DNA of 64,000 bases. Origin: Casimicrobiaceae bacterium (lineage in GTDB: Bacteria; Pseudomonadota; Gammaproteobacteria; Burkholderiales; Casimicrobiaceae). The notes beneath the pieces are model-generated. The model ran no database searches, was not told the DNA's origin, and worked only from the letters and a program-made list of their open reading frames with translations. Numbering within the stretch: the stretch's first letter is position 1; the number at the start of each line of letters is the position of its first letter. Where the stretch lies: positions 62,001-126,000 of the forward strand of contig JAPKHK010000002.1 of the NCBI GenBank assembly GCA_026646885.1, given 5' to 3'. Below, in pieces: positions 16,188-24,716 of the stretch. The position numbers and the translations under genes are program-made.

Positions 16188-18134
16188 ATGCTCAAGTACA
16201 TTCAGCGTGCCGGCCAATGGGCCTTCATGCATGTCGAAGGCCCCTTCAACTTGGCCTTTGGCAACCATCTCAATCCGTTTTATTACCTGGGCGCGATCAG
16301 CTACTTCATGTTCTGGATCGTGCTGGTGAGCGGACTGGTTCTCTACGCCTTTTTCGACACCAGCGTCCAAGGTGCCTACGATTCCGTGGAGGCCATCACC
16401 CACGGGCAGTGGTACTTCGGCGGCATCATGCGCAGCTTCCATCGTTATGCTTCCGACGGTATGGTGCTCACCATGGGGCTGCACCTCACGCGGCATTTCT
16501 TCTTCGATCATTACCGCGGCTTTCGCTGGTTTTCCTGGGTGTCGGGCGTGGTCTTGCTTTGGCTGGTCTATGCTTCGGGCATTAATGGCTTCATGTTGCC
16601 CTGGGACAGCACCGCGCAGTTCGTGGTGATCGCCACCGCCGAATGGTTCGATATCCTGCCAGTGTTTAATGGGACACTGATCCGCAACTTCATTTTCGAG
16701 GGGCAGGTCAACGATCGCCTGTTTTCGCTCCTCTCCTTCATTCACATCGGCTTTCCGCTGGCGGTGCTCGCGGTGCTGTGGGTCCATACCCAGCGTGTGC
16801 CGCGGGCCAAGACCAATCCGCCGATACCCATCATGGTCATGGTGCTGGTGACGCTGCTCGCACTATCTTTGATCAAACCGGTGCTCAGTGGCCCCCGTGC
16901 CAATCTGGATTCGGCGCTGACCGACATCGATTTCGATTGGTTCTACCTGCCCGCCTATGCTCTGATCTACAAGCTCTCGCCAATGCAGACTTGGTTGATT
17001 ACGGTTGGCGCTTCGCTGTTTTTTCTGGTCTTGCCCTGGCTGCCGCCCAAGCGCAGAACGGGCCCCAAGCAGGGCTTCCATCTTCTGGTTCAGCCGGATG
17101 ACCGCATCCTTGGCGTGCGCGAAGGGGAGACCTTGCTCGATGCGGGCTTGCGCGAGGGACTGTCCTTGCCTTTCGATTGCCGCAACGGCGGTTGCAGCGA
17201 ATGCAAGTGCAAGCTGCTGCATGGGCGGGTCAACTACGGGCCCCACCACCAATCGGCATTGTCGGATGCCGAAAAAGCGGCGGGATTGGTGTTAACTTGC
17301 TGCGCCACACCCTTGTCGGATGTCGAGATCGAATATGTGCCCAAGGCTGGTGTCGAGCGGCCACCGCTCCAGACCTACACCGCCCGGGTCGAGCGCATGG
17401 AGCGCTTGAGCTACGATGTCATGCAGGTGTTCTTGCGCGTCGAAGGCGGCGAGAAGATCAAGTTTTATGCCGGCCAGTACATCAACATCTTCTTGGACGA
17501 CGGGCAAAAGCGCGCCTATTCCTTTGCTACCGCACCGGGCAAATCTGGCACCATCGAGCTGCAAATTCGGCTCGTTCCGGGCGGCAAGTTCACTAGCCAT
17601 GTATTCGAAGCCATGAAGGTGGGCGACGTACTGCGCTTCGAGGGCCCGGTGGGTTCGTTCTTCCTCAGAGAGGACAGCGCAAAACCGATCATCTTCGTCG
17701 CGGGCGCCACCGGCTTCGCGCCGGTCAAGAGCATGCTCGAATACGCCTTCGAGGTCGGCCTGAAGCGTGAGATGTACCTCTACTGGGGGGTACGCAAGCG
17801 CAAGGACTTGTATCTTCCGGATCTGCCCGAGCAGTGGGCGAAGGAGCATGCCAACTTCCACTTCGTTCCAGTGCTCTCCGATGCCGGACCGGAGGACGCC
17901 TGGACGGGCCGAACCGGCTTGGTGCATGATGCCATTCTCGCCGACTTCCCCGATTTGGCGGGTTACCAGGTCTATGCCTGCGGCTCGGTCGGTATGGTTG
18001 AAGCGGCCAAGCCCGCCTTCCTGTCGCGCGGCATGCAGCAGGACGATTGTTTCTCGGACGCTTTCCGCCTTGCGCCGCATCTCGTCAAAGCAACGCAAAG
18101 CGCCGATATGGTCAAGCTGGGGGGTCAGCAATGA
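16188..18134 (+). CDS. Cytochrome b / 2Fe-2S ferredoxin / flavin-NAD(P)H reductase fusion
   Basis: A 648-residue fusion. Residues about 30-285 are a cytochrome b/b6-type membrane domain with four heme ligands in two HX13H pairs, His85/His99 and His186/His200. Residues about 295-385 form a plant-type 2Fe-2S ferredoxin (Cys331, Cys336, Cys339 and Cys371 or 372). Residues about 393-645 are a ferredoxin-NADP reductase-type module with RAYS (442-445) for flavin, GATGFAPVKSM (506-516) for NAD(P) and YACGS near the C terminus. The layout should move electrons between cytoplasmic NAD(P)H and a quinone or heme chain across the membrane. The fusion is not one I can assign to a named enzyme. ATGA overlap couples it to the next gene. 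Confidence 0.88.
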   Translation: MLKYIQRAGQWAFMHVEGPFNLAFGNHLNPFYYLGAISYFMFWIVLVSGLVLYAFFDTSVQGAYDSVEAITHGQWYFGGIMRSFHRYASDGMVLTMGLHLTRHFFFDHYRGFRWFSWVSGVVLLWLVYASGINGFMLPWDSTAQFVVIATAEWFDILPVFNGTLIRNFIFEGQVNDRLFSLLSFIHIGFPLAVLAVLWVHTQRVPRAKTNPPIPIMVMVLVTLLALSLIKPVLSGPRANLDSALTDIDFDWFYLPAYALIYKLSPMQTWLITVGASLFFLVLPWLPPKRRTGPKQGFHLLVQPDDRILGVREGETLLDAGLREGLSLPFDCRNGGCSECKCKLLHGRVNYGPHHQSALSDAEKAAGLVLTCCATPLSDVEIEYVPKAGVERPPLQTYTARVERMERLSYDVMQVFLRVEGGEKIKFYAGQYINIFLDDGQKRAYSFATAPGKSGTIELQIRLVPGGKFTSHVFEAMKVGDVLRFEGPVGSFFLREDSAKPIIFVAGATGFAPVKSMLEYAFEVGLKREMYLYWGVRKRKDLYLPDLPEQWAKEHANFHFVPVLSDAGPEDAWTGRTGLVHDAILADFPDLAGYQVYACGSVGMVEAAKPAFLSRGMQQDDCFSDAFRLAPHLVKATQSADMVKLGGQQ

Positions 18135-18637
18135 AAACCGTGCTCCGGTATCTGGCGCAAGCGATCATGTACGGCGCCTTTTTCGCTTTTGTGGGCTATT
18201 TCTCCACCTCGCCACGCTTCGAACATCTCAAAGACGACGAGGCCTTGATCCGAATTTCTTTCAGCCATGCCGCCCAGCGCGTGGGGGAGTGTCGCGAGCG
18301 TAGCGATGAAGAACTCGCCAAGCTGGCGCCCAACATGCGCGTGCGTACGGTCTGTCCGCGTGAACGGGCACCCGTGCTGCTGGAAATCGACATGGATGGC
18401 AAGCGGCTCTACAAGCTTGCGGCGCAACCCACGGGCTTGCAGAAGGATGGCCAGTCCACGGTCTACCGGAGGCTGGTGGTGAAAGCAGGGCAGCGGAGCT
18501 TTGTCGCTCGGCTGTCCGACCATAGCTCGGGTGCCTTCAATTACACCAAAGAGTTCAGCATCGACCTGGGTGCCGGCAAGGTGATGGTGCTCGATTTCAA
18601 TGCTGCGCAGGGCGGATTCATCGTCCATCAAGGTTGA
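18131..18637 (+). CDS. Membrane-anchored protein of unknown function in cytochrome b operon
   Basis: A 168-residue protein I do not recognise. It has one N-terminal transmembrane helix (about 8-25, AIMYGAFFAFVGYFS) followed by a soluble, probably periplasmic domain with two cysteines (about 54 and 76) and a C-terminal beta-rich region. It starts with an ATGA overlap with the fusion reductase, indicating translational coupling and probably a shared complex. There is no heme-binding CxxCH or copper motif. A structural or periplasmic redox-partner-binding role is possible but only inferred from position. A 144-base gap follows before the second cytochrome b. Confidence 0.7.
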   Translation: MKTVLRYLAQAIMYGAFFAFVGYFSTSPRFEHLKDDEALIRISFSHAAQRVGECRERSDEELAKLAPNMRVRTVCPRERAPVLLEIDMDGKRLYKLAAQPTGLQKDGQSTVYRRLVVKAGQRSFVARLSDHSSGAFNYTKEFSIDLGAGKVMVLDFNAAQGGFIVHQG

Positions 18638-18781
18638 TGGCAGTACCTCGCCCCATCAGTTTGCGTGAATGGCGAGAATGGGTGACCAAGCCGATGGCGA
18701 TGCGGGCGGATTCGAAGCGAGTGAAACCTAAAGGCCGAGGTTCGAGGCCGCGATAGCGAGCGCGGCGCACGCCTCCCACTC

Positions 18782-20392
18782 ATGGCCGCCCTCGCCACGA
18801 AGTCCATTGCCAGCACCGTCCCCGCCTGGCTCAAGCCCGCGGAGCAGGCGTTCGCTGCTCTAGAGGCGTGGTTCGACCGCGCTTTCGGCTCGGTCGAGAA
18901 TCCACTGCACCAACTGGGCGCCCTATCGTTCTTATTCTTCTGGATCGCCAGCGCCACCGGCATCTACCTCTATGCTTTCTTCGACACCTCGGTCAATGGC
19001 GCCTACGCCTCGGTCGAGCGCCTGACTCGGGAACAGTGGTACCTGGGAGGCATCACGCGCAGCCTCCACCGCTACGCGTCCGATGCTTTTGTGCTCACCA
19101 TGGTGATCCATCTTCTGCGCGAGTTCGTCAAAGGCCGCTGGCATGGCTTTCGGTGGTTTTCTTGGCTTACCGGTGTACCCTTGATTTGGCTGGTCTACGC
19201 CTCGGGTTTAGGCGGCTACTGGCTGGTCTGGGATGAGTTGGCCCAATTCTCGGTGATCGCGACCGCCGAGTGGCTCGACTGGCTGCCCATATTCGGCGAG
19301 CCCATCGTTCACAACTTCATCGGGCGCAGCGCCACCACCGATCGCTTTTTCTCGCTGTTGATCTTCCTACACATCGGTATTCCGCTGCTGCTGCTTCTGG
19401 GGATGTGGGTCCATATCTACCGCCTGAGCCATGCGCGCAGCAACCCCACGCGGCGTTTGGGCAGCACGGTGTTTGCCGGCCTGCTGGTGCTCTCGCTGGT
19501 GAAACCCGCGACAAGCATGGGCCCGGCCGATCTCGATGCGGTCGCACCGGTGCTCGCTATCGACTGGGTGTACATGTTCGCCCACCCGCTGATGTACGCG
19601 ACTTCACCTGCGGGGTTGTGGTTGCTGAGCGCTGGATTCACTTTCCTAATCTCCATCCTGCCACTGCTGCCGCATCCGCCAGCGCCGGGCAGGGCCACCG
19701 TCAACCTCGATTTTTGCAACGGCTGCTCGCGCTGTTTCGACGACTGCCCTTATGTGGCCATCACCATGGTGCCGCGCAGTGATGGGGCGCCGCACCCGCG
19801 TGAGGCCCTGGTCAATCCGGAGATGTGCGCGGGCTGCGGGATCTGCGCCGGATCCTGTCCATCCTCAACTCCCTTTCGCACGCAAAAGGAGTTGCGCACC
19901 GGTATCGATCTACCCGGCAACGCCATCGACGGTCTGCGTGCTAAACTGGAAGCCGAGCTCAAGGATCTGCAGGGGCGATACCCGCTGGTGGTGTTTGGCT
20001 GTGACCATAGCTACCCGGTGGCAACTCTGCGAACCGCAGAGATCGCGACGATCAGTTTGCCCTGCGCCGGCATGTTGCCGCCCGCTTTTGTCGACTACGC
20101 ACTGAAGAACGGTGCCGCGGGCGTCTTCATCACCGGCTGTGCCGCCGGCGACTGCAACTTCCGCTTGGGCAACCAATGGCTTGCAGAACGCCTGGCGGGG
20201 AAGCGGGAGCCGCGGTTGCGCGCCGCGGTCGAGCGGGCGCGGGTGCATTTGGGGTGGTATGCGGCTCATCAGGGCGCCGAGTTGAGCAGCGCCTTGGCGG
20301 CGTTTCGCAGCGGGCTCGTAGCGGTAGGAATTGCGCCGAGCTTGGCGCCGAAGTATTGGAATCGACGCAAGGCAGAGGAGAAATCGCTGTGA
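18782..20392 (+). CDS. Cytochrome b / 2x(4Fe-4S) ferredoxin / MvhD(FlpD)-like fusion
   Basis: A 536-residue fusion. The cytochrome b domain (about 40-295) has heme ligands His96/His110 and His197/His211 and is clearly paralogous to the one at 16188. Two 4Fe-4S motifs follow: Cys312, 315, 318, 322 and Cys349, 352, 355, 359. The C-terminal domain (about 400-480) matches the MvhD/FlpD family: FGCDHS, LPCAG, and GVFITGCAAGDCNFRLGN with Cys407, 428, 453 and 458. MvhD normally passes electrons from hydrogenase or formate dehydrogenase to heterodisulfide reductase; here the usual first CxxC has only one Cys. A membrane-bound quinone- or heme-linked role is inferred. No strong ribosome site is visible at ATG 18782. 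Confidence 0.87.
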   Translation: MAALATKSIASTVPAWLKPAEQAFAALEAWFDRAFGSVENPLHQLGALSFLFFWIASATGIYLYAFFDTSVNGAYASVERLTREQWYLGGITRSLHRYASDAFVLTMVIHLLREFVKGRWHGFRWFSWLTGVPLIWLVYASGLGGYWLVWDELAQFSVIATAEWLDWLPIFGEPIVHNFIGRSATTDRFFSLLIFLHIGIPLLLLLGMWVHIYRLSHARSNPTRRLGSTVFAGLLVLSLVKPATSMGPADLDAVAPVLAIDWVYMFAHPLMYATSPAGLWLLSAGFTFLISILPLLPHPPAPGRATVNLDFCNGCSRCFDDCPYVAITMVPRSDGAPHPREALVNPEMCAGCGICAGSCPSSTPFRTQKELRTGIDLPGNAIDGLRAKLEAELKDLQGRYPLVVFGCDHSYPVATLRTAEIATISLPCAGMLPPAFVDYALKNGAAGVFITGCAAGDCNFRLGNQWLAERLAGKREPRLRAAVERARVHLGWYAAHQGAELSSALAAFRSGLVAVGIAPSLAPKYWNRRKAEEKSL

Positions 20393-21795
20393 TAGGGGCG
20401 CAAGAAATCGTCGCGAGTGCACTACCAGGGCTGGTCCATGCGAGGGATTCTTTGGTTGTGCCTGGCGACGCGCGTCGGCAGCTTGCCCTTACTTGGCTGG
20501 GACTGGGCGTTTGTGCGCTGATCGCCTCGGGGTTGTTTTCGATTCTCTTGGTGCTCTCGCGGACGCCGCAAATCGCCAAGCTCATGCCTTTGACTGATTT
20601 CTTTCATGTCGCCCTGGTGGTACACGTCGATCTGTCGGTACTGGTTTGGTTTCTTGCTTTCGCTGGAGTGCTCTGGAGCCTTCAGGGTCCGCAGCTTTTG
20701 CCGCGCTGGGGTTGGGCAGCGGCCGGTTTGGCGATCTTGGGTACGGCCGTTATGGTCGCCGCACCTTTTGTCGGGCGCGGCGGACCTCTAATGGCAAATT
20801 ATGTGCCGGTTCTCAACGAACCGGTCTTCCTCAGTGGTCTGGTGCTATTTGCTCTCGGCTGCACTTGGTTGGTTCTGCGTGCGGCAGCCGGCGCTTTCTT
20901 GGGGTCGTCAGGTACCAGCCTGGGGTTTGGTCTCAATGCCTCGATAGTCACCACTGCCGTGGCCCTCGGAGCCTTTGCCTGGTCGTATTGGGCCTTGCCC
21001 ACCTTCATCACCGGCCGAGACTATTACGAGCTGCTTTTTTGGGGTGGGGGCCACGCCCTGCAATTCACCTACGCGCTCTTGATGCTCGTGGCCTGGCTGG
21101 TTCTTGCCGAAGCGATCGGCGCACCCCTTCCGCTGCCCGCACGTATCACCAAGCTGCTTTTTGCGCTCGGCGCCGTGCCGGCGCTTCTGATCCCCGGCAT
21201 CTATGTGTTGCATGACATACGCTCAGGCGAATTTCGCGGCCTGATGACCTGGCTGATGCAGTTCGGAGGTGCCCTGCCGATGGCCCCTTTCCTTCTGGCG
21301 GCGACTTGGTCCTGTTGGCGGGGGCGGCGTCTGGGGGCGCGCGAGCGCCCGCTCCATGCGGCGCTCTTGGCTTCGCTATTGCTTTTTTCCGTCGGCGGCT
21401 TGTTCGGCCTTTTGATCCGCGAAAGCAGCACGCTCGTTCCCGCGCATTATCACGGTTCGATCGTTGGCGTGACGCTCGCCTTGATGGGGCTTTGCTACTA
21501 TCTCCTGCCGCGGTTTGGATTCGCCGCAGTGGAATCAGCGGCGGCGCGCTGGCAGCCCCTGGTTTACGCCGCCGGGCAGCTCTTGCACATCGGGGGTTTG
21601 GCCTGGGCGGGCGGACATGGCGCCCAACGCAAAGTCGCCGACGCCGTCCAAGGCGTTGCCTCGTTTGAATACAAGGCGGCCATGGGGGTCATGGGCCTGG
21701 GTGGGCTCATCGCCATCATCGGCGGGGTGATGTTTCTGGTGATCGTTTTGCGCTCGGTGTATCAGCGCCCAACGCCGAGAGAGCATGCCGGCTGA
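20389..21795 (+). CDS. Divergent heme-copper oxidase/NO reductase subunit I-like protein
   Basis: A 468-residue polytopic protein of the heme-copper superfamily. Start GTG 20389 overlaps the previous stop (GTGA) and has AGGAGA seven bases upstream; the longer open frame to 20176 is overlap only. His79 (VVHVDLSVLVWF), His222 (FWGGGHALQF) and His353/His355 (PAHYHGS) fit the low-spin heme, one CuB/FeB and helix X ligands. At the helix VII position where two adjacent CuB histidines are expected it reads IYVLHDIRSGEF (His275, Asp276), with no HH pair anywhere. No Tyr follows His222. This points to a NO-reductase-like or otherwise altered active site, or to a non-catalytic heme subunit. Confidence 0.8.
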   Translation: MIGAQEIVASALPGLVHARDSLVVPGDARRQLALTWLGLGVCALIASGLFSILLVLSRTPQIAKLMPLTDFFHVALVVHVDLSVLVWFLAFAGVLWSLQGPQLLPRWGWAAAGLAILGTAVMVAAPFVGRGGPLMANYVPVLNEPVFLSGLVLFALGCTWLVLRAAAGAFLGSSGTSLGFGLNASIVTTAVALGAFAWSYWALPTFITGRDYYELLFWGGGHALQFTYALLMLVAWLVLAEAIGAPLPLPARITKLLFALGAVPALLIPGIYVLHDIRSGEFRGLMTWLMQFGGALPMAPFLLAATWSCWRGRRLGARERPLHAALLASLLLFSVGGLFGLLIRESSTLVPAHYHGSIVGVTLALMGLCYYLLPRFGFAAVESAAARWQPLVYAAGQLLHIGGLAWAGGHGAQRKVADAVQGVASFEYKAAMGVMGLGGLIAIIGGVMFLVIVLRSVYQRPTPREHAG

Positions 21796-22714
21796 ACCGT
21801 CCGTGGCGCCCAGCGCGCTGAGACGACTGGCGACAACTTGCGCACTGTTGGTGCTGGCGGTAGTCGCGGCGAGTGCTTATTTACGATTAGGTCAGGCCGG
21901 TTTTTCCTGCGCCGACTGGCCGGCGTGTTTTGGCCATGTCGAAGCCAATCAGAAGGCCTTGGCCGGCGAGCCACTGGTCTTCACCGCTCGGCTGGCCCAT
22001 CGCCTCGCGGCCATGGGGGTCAGCATCTTGGTGCTGGCGCTCCTTTTCGTTTCCTATCGGCAGCGTGGTCTCGACCCGCGGCCTTGGCGCCTGAGCTTGA
22101 TGGCGTTGGGGCTGATTCTTTTGCTTGCCCTGCTGGGCCGCTGGACCGCCGGGACGCGCCTGCCAGCCGTTACTCTGGGTAACCTAATGGGCGGGCTCGC
22201 CTTGCTCGCGGTGCTGTGGCGCATCCGTGGCCTGGCTGTCGCGCCTCTCCGTCACTCCCGGCGAGGTGTGCTAGTCGGCGTTTGCGGACTGCTCCTGGCG
22301 CTGCAAATCGCCTTGGGAGGCTTGGTTTCGGCGCGATTCGCCGGGCCTAGTTGCACTGGTTTTCCGGGGTGTCAAGGGCAGGAATTGGTGTTCGAGCCCC
22401 GCCTTTTCAACCCCTTACACGCGATCGACTTCGATGTCAGCGGTGCCGTCCAACGGCCGGCGGGTCTCACCGGATTAGTCGCGGCCCACAGGCTCGCAGC
22501 GCTCGTCCTGAGCGCGGCGCTGCTGGCTCTGGCGTGGCAGCGGTGGGCGGCCGGCGGCCCTAGCCGCGTCCAGGCGCCGCGCCTGGTGGTCTTGGTGGGC
22601 CTAGCCTACGGCCTGGGTGTTGCCGCGGCCTTGACGGCGCCGCCTTTGCTGCTTGTCTTTGGCCACAATCTGGTGGCTGGCTTGCTCGTGCTCACGGTGA
22701 GCGATACAACTTGA
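21785..22714 (+). CDS. COX15/CtaA-like heme A synthase family protein with cysteine loops
   Basis: A 309-residue membrane protein with about eight helices. It has two Cys-pair loops, SCADWPACFG and SCTGFPGCQG, as in Bacillus-type CtaA, and histidines in ARLAHRLAAM, AAHRLAAL and FGHNLVAGL. The second expected heme ligand position reads TLGNLMGG, that is Asn where His is usual. It overlaps the preceding heme-copper gene by 11 bases, so it is probably dedicated to that protein, either making heme A for it or acting as a heme-handling assembly factor. It differs in type from the heme A synthase at 8659. It is the last gene of the operon; yicC converges 24 bases away. Confidence 0.82.
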   Translation: MPAEPSVAPSALRRLATTCALLVLAVVAASAYLRLGQAGFSCADWPACFGHVEANQKALAGEPLVFTARLAHRLAAMGVSILVLALLFVSYRQRGLDPRPWRLSLMALGLILLLALLGRWTAGTRLPAVTLGNLMGGLALLAVLWRIRGLAVAPLRHSRRGVLVGVCGLLLALQIALGGLVSARFAGPSCTGFPGCQGQELVFEPRLFNPLHAIDFDVSGAVQRPAGLTGLVAAHRLAALVLSAALLALAWQRWAAGGPSRVQAPRLVVLVGLAYGLGVAAALTAPPLLLVFGHNLVAGLLVLTVSDTT

Positions 22715-22738
22715 GCGGTCGAAGCTCTGGGGAACTCG

Positions 22739-23605
22739 CTATTCCAGGTTTTGAACTTGTTCGCGCATTTGCTCGATCAGCACTTTCAGTTCCAAAGCGA
22801 TCTGGGAGAGCTCGGCGTCGACCGATTTGGAGGCGAGGGTGTTGGCCTCGCGGTTAAGCTCCTGCATCAGGAAGTCCAACCTCTTGCCCGCATTGCCGCC
22901 GGCCTTGAGCACACGACGCACTTCACCAATATGGGCGCCGAGCCGAGAGACCTCTTCGGCGACGTCGATCTTGGCAGCAAAAAGGGCCAATTCTTGGCGC
23001 AGCCGCTCCTCGTCGGCATCAAGCGCGGCATCGCGCAGGCGCGCCGTCAGCTTCTGGGAGTAGCTGGCCTGGATTGCCGGCAAACGGGGGCTTACACGGG
23101 CGACGAGGGTCTCCATGGTGGCAAGACGCTCTTCGATCATCAGCGCCAGCTTGCCGCCTTCTCGGCCGCGCATGGCGGTCAGCTCGTCTAGAGCCGCGTC
23201 CGCTAGCTCCTCGACGAGTCGAGCCAGATCTTCGAAGCTGGCCGCCGGTTCGACCACTACCCCCGGCCAGCGCAGAATCTCGGCGGCGCTCAGCGGCGCC
23301 GTGCCGGGCGCGGCCCGGGCGATTTCTTGGGACAGTGCATGCAACTGGGCCACCAAGGGGGTATTGAGCGCCACGGTCTGGGCGTCCGGTGCGCTACGGT
23401 TGAAGGCCACCCGGCATTCAATCTTTCCCCGGGCGAGCCGCCCCGTGAGCTTCTCGCGCAGGGCGGGCTCAATGGGCCGCAGTTCGTCGGGAACGCGAAT
23501 GAAAAGGTCGAGAAAGCGGTGGTTGACGGCCCGCAACTCGATTTGCAGGCTGCCGCTGGGTAAGTCTCGACTGGCCACGGCGTAGCCGGTCATGCTCAGG
23601 ATCAT
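22739..23605 (-). CDS. yicC: YicC/YloC-family endoribonuclease
   Basis: A 288-residue cytoplasmic protein starting MILSMTGYA with the conserved ELRAVNHRFLDLFIR segment, and a C-terminal FLMQELNREANTLASKS...LKVLIEQMREQVQNLE helical domain. YicC proteins are Mg-dependent endoribonucleases that affect RNA turnover (RyhB decay in E. coli). Length and both conserved ends match the family. It stands alone on the minus strand, divergent from the kinase gene across a 105-base gap. Confidence 0.93.
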   Translation of the reverse strand: MILSMTGYAVASRDLPSGSLQIELRAVNHRFLDLFIRVPDELRPIEPALREKLTGRLARGKIECRVAFNRSAPDAQTVALNTPLVAQLHALSQEIARAAPGTAPLSAAEILRWPGVVVEPAASFEDLARLVEELADAALDELTAMRGREGGKLALMIEERLATMETLVARVSPRLPAIQASYSQKLTARLRDAALDADEERLRQELALFAAKIDVAEEVSRLGAHIGEVRRVLKAGGNAGKRLDFLMQELNREANTLASKSVDAELSQIALELKVLIEQMREQVQNLE

Positions 23606-23710
23606 CGGTTTTTCCTCTGCCCGGCTTTACTTTATCGTCCGGGTTGTCGAGAATGTATGCGTTAATCATAACCTGCGCAAGCAAGTGCAGGCGAAAGCGC
23701 GCGTTTTTAC

Positions 23711-24670
23711 ATGGCGGGACCGCTTAACCAGGCATTGCCACCGAATTACCAGTTGCTGAATTACCGCGTCGACAAGCAGATCAGTCGGGGCGGGTTCAGC
23801 ATCGTCTATCGCGCTTTCGACGAGAACGGCAACACGGTGGCGATCAAGGAGTATCTACCCAGTGCGCTAGTGCTGCGTACCGAGGGAGATATCGTGCGCG
23901 CCACCTCCGCCGAGAACCTCAATTCCTTCCGCTATGGAATGAAGTGCTTCTTCGAGGAGGGGCGGGCGCTTGCCAAGATCAATCATCCGAATGTGGTGCG
24001 CGTGCTCAATTTTTTTCGCGCCAACGAAACCGTCTATATGGTCATGCGCTACGAGCGCGGCCGCACATTGCAACAGCAGATCCAGCTCAAGCCCGAATCG
24101 TTGACCGAGCGTTTCTTGCGCCGCGTATTTACGCAGCTCCTGACCGGTCTGCGGGAGGTGCATACCCACAAACTGCTGCATCTTGATATCAAACCGGCGA
24201 ACATCTATCTGCGCCAGGATGGGACTCCGGTGCTGCTCGACTTCGGCGCCGCTCGGCAGACCCTGCAATCGACCAGTCAGAGTCGCTTCGCGCCGATGTA
24301 CACCCCAGGCTTCGCGGCGCCCGAGCAGTACCGCGACCCCGATCGGCTTGGTCCCTGGACGGACTGCTATGGCATCGGCGCAAGCCTTTTCGCGTGCCTG
24401 GCCACCTTTGCCCCACAAGCTGCCGACTCCCGCATCGAGGAAGACCATCTGGTGTCAGCAAAGAAGATTTGGGGGGGCAACTACTCCGATGATTTGCTCG
24501 AGGTGATCGATTGGTGCCTCAGGCTTGATCCGCTGGAGCGCCCTCAGAGTGTTTTTGCTTTGCAGAAAGCGCTGCGCGAAGCGCCACCCGCCAAGAAACG
24601 CAGCGGGCTGGTCGGTCTGGTGCGTAGCAAGTTCTTTTCCGATCTTAAACTGAAGCGGGGGAGCCTCTGA
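23711..24670 (+). CDS. Serine/threonine protein kinase
   Basis: A 319-residue soluble Hanks-type kinase. A glycine-rich loop (SRGGFSIVYRAF), the ATP-anchoring Lys in VAIKEYLP, the catalytic loop HLDIKPANIYL, and DFGAARQ for metal binding are all present, so it should be active. APEQY marks the end of the activation segment. No transmembrane segment or sensor domain follows the kinase domain. It is 46 bases upstream of a PP2C phosphatase gene, the usual pairing of a kinase with its counteracting phosphatase. Targets cannot be read from the sequence. Confidence 0.93.
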   Translation: MAGPLNQALPPNYQLLNYRVDKQISRGGFSIVYRAFDENGNTVAIKEYLPSALVLRTEGDIVRATSAENLNSFRYGMKCFFEEGRALAKINHPNVVRVLNFFRANETVYMVMRYERGRTLQQQIQLKPESLTERFLRRVFTQLLTGLREVHTHKLLHLDIKPANIYLRQDGTPVLLDFGAARQTLQSTSQSRFAPMYTPGFAAPEQYRDPDRLGPWTDCYGIGASLFACLATFAPQAADSRIEEDHLVSAKKIWGGNYSDDLLEVIDWCLRLDPLERPQSVFALQKALREAPPAKKRSGLVGLVRSKFFSDLKLKRGSL

Positions 24671-24716
24671 TGTTGGCTTCGCTTGCCACCGACCGAAGCG
24701 CCTAGTGGGATAAGTA

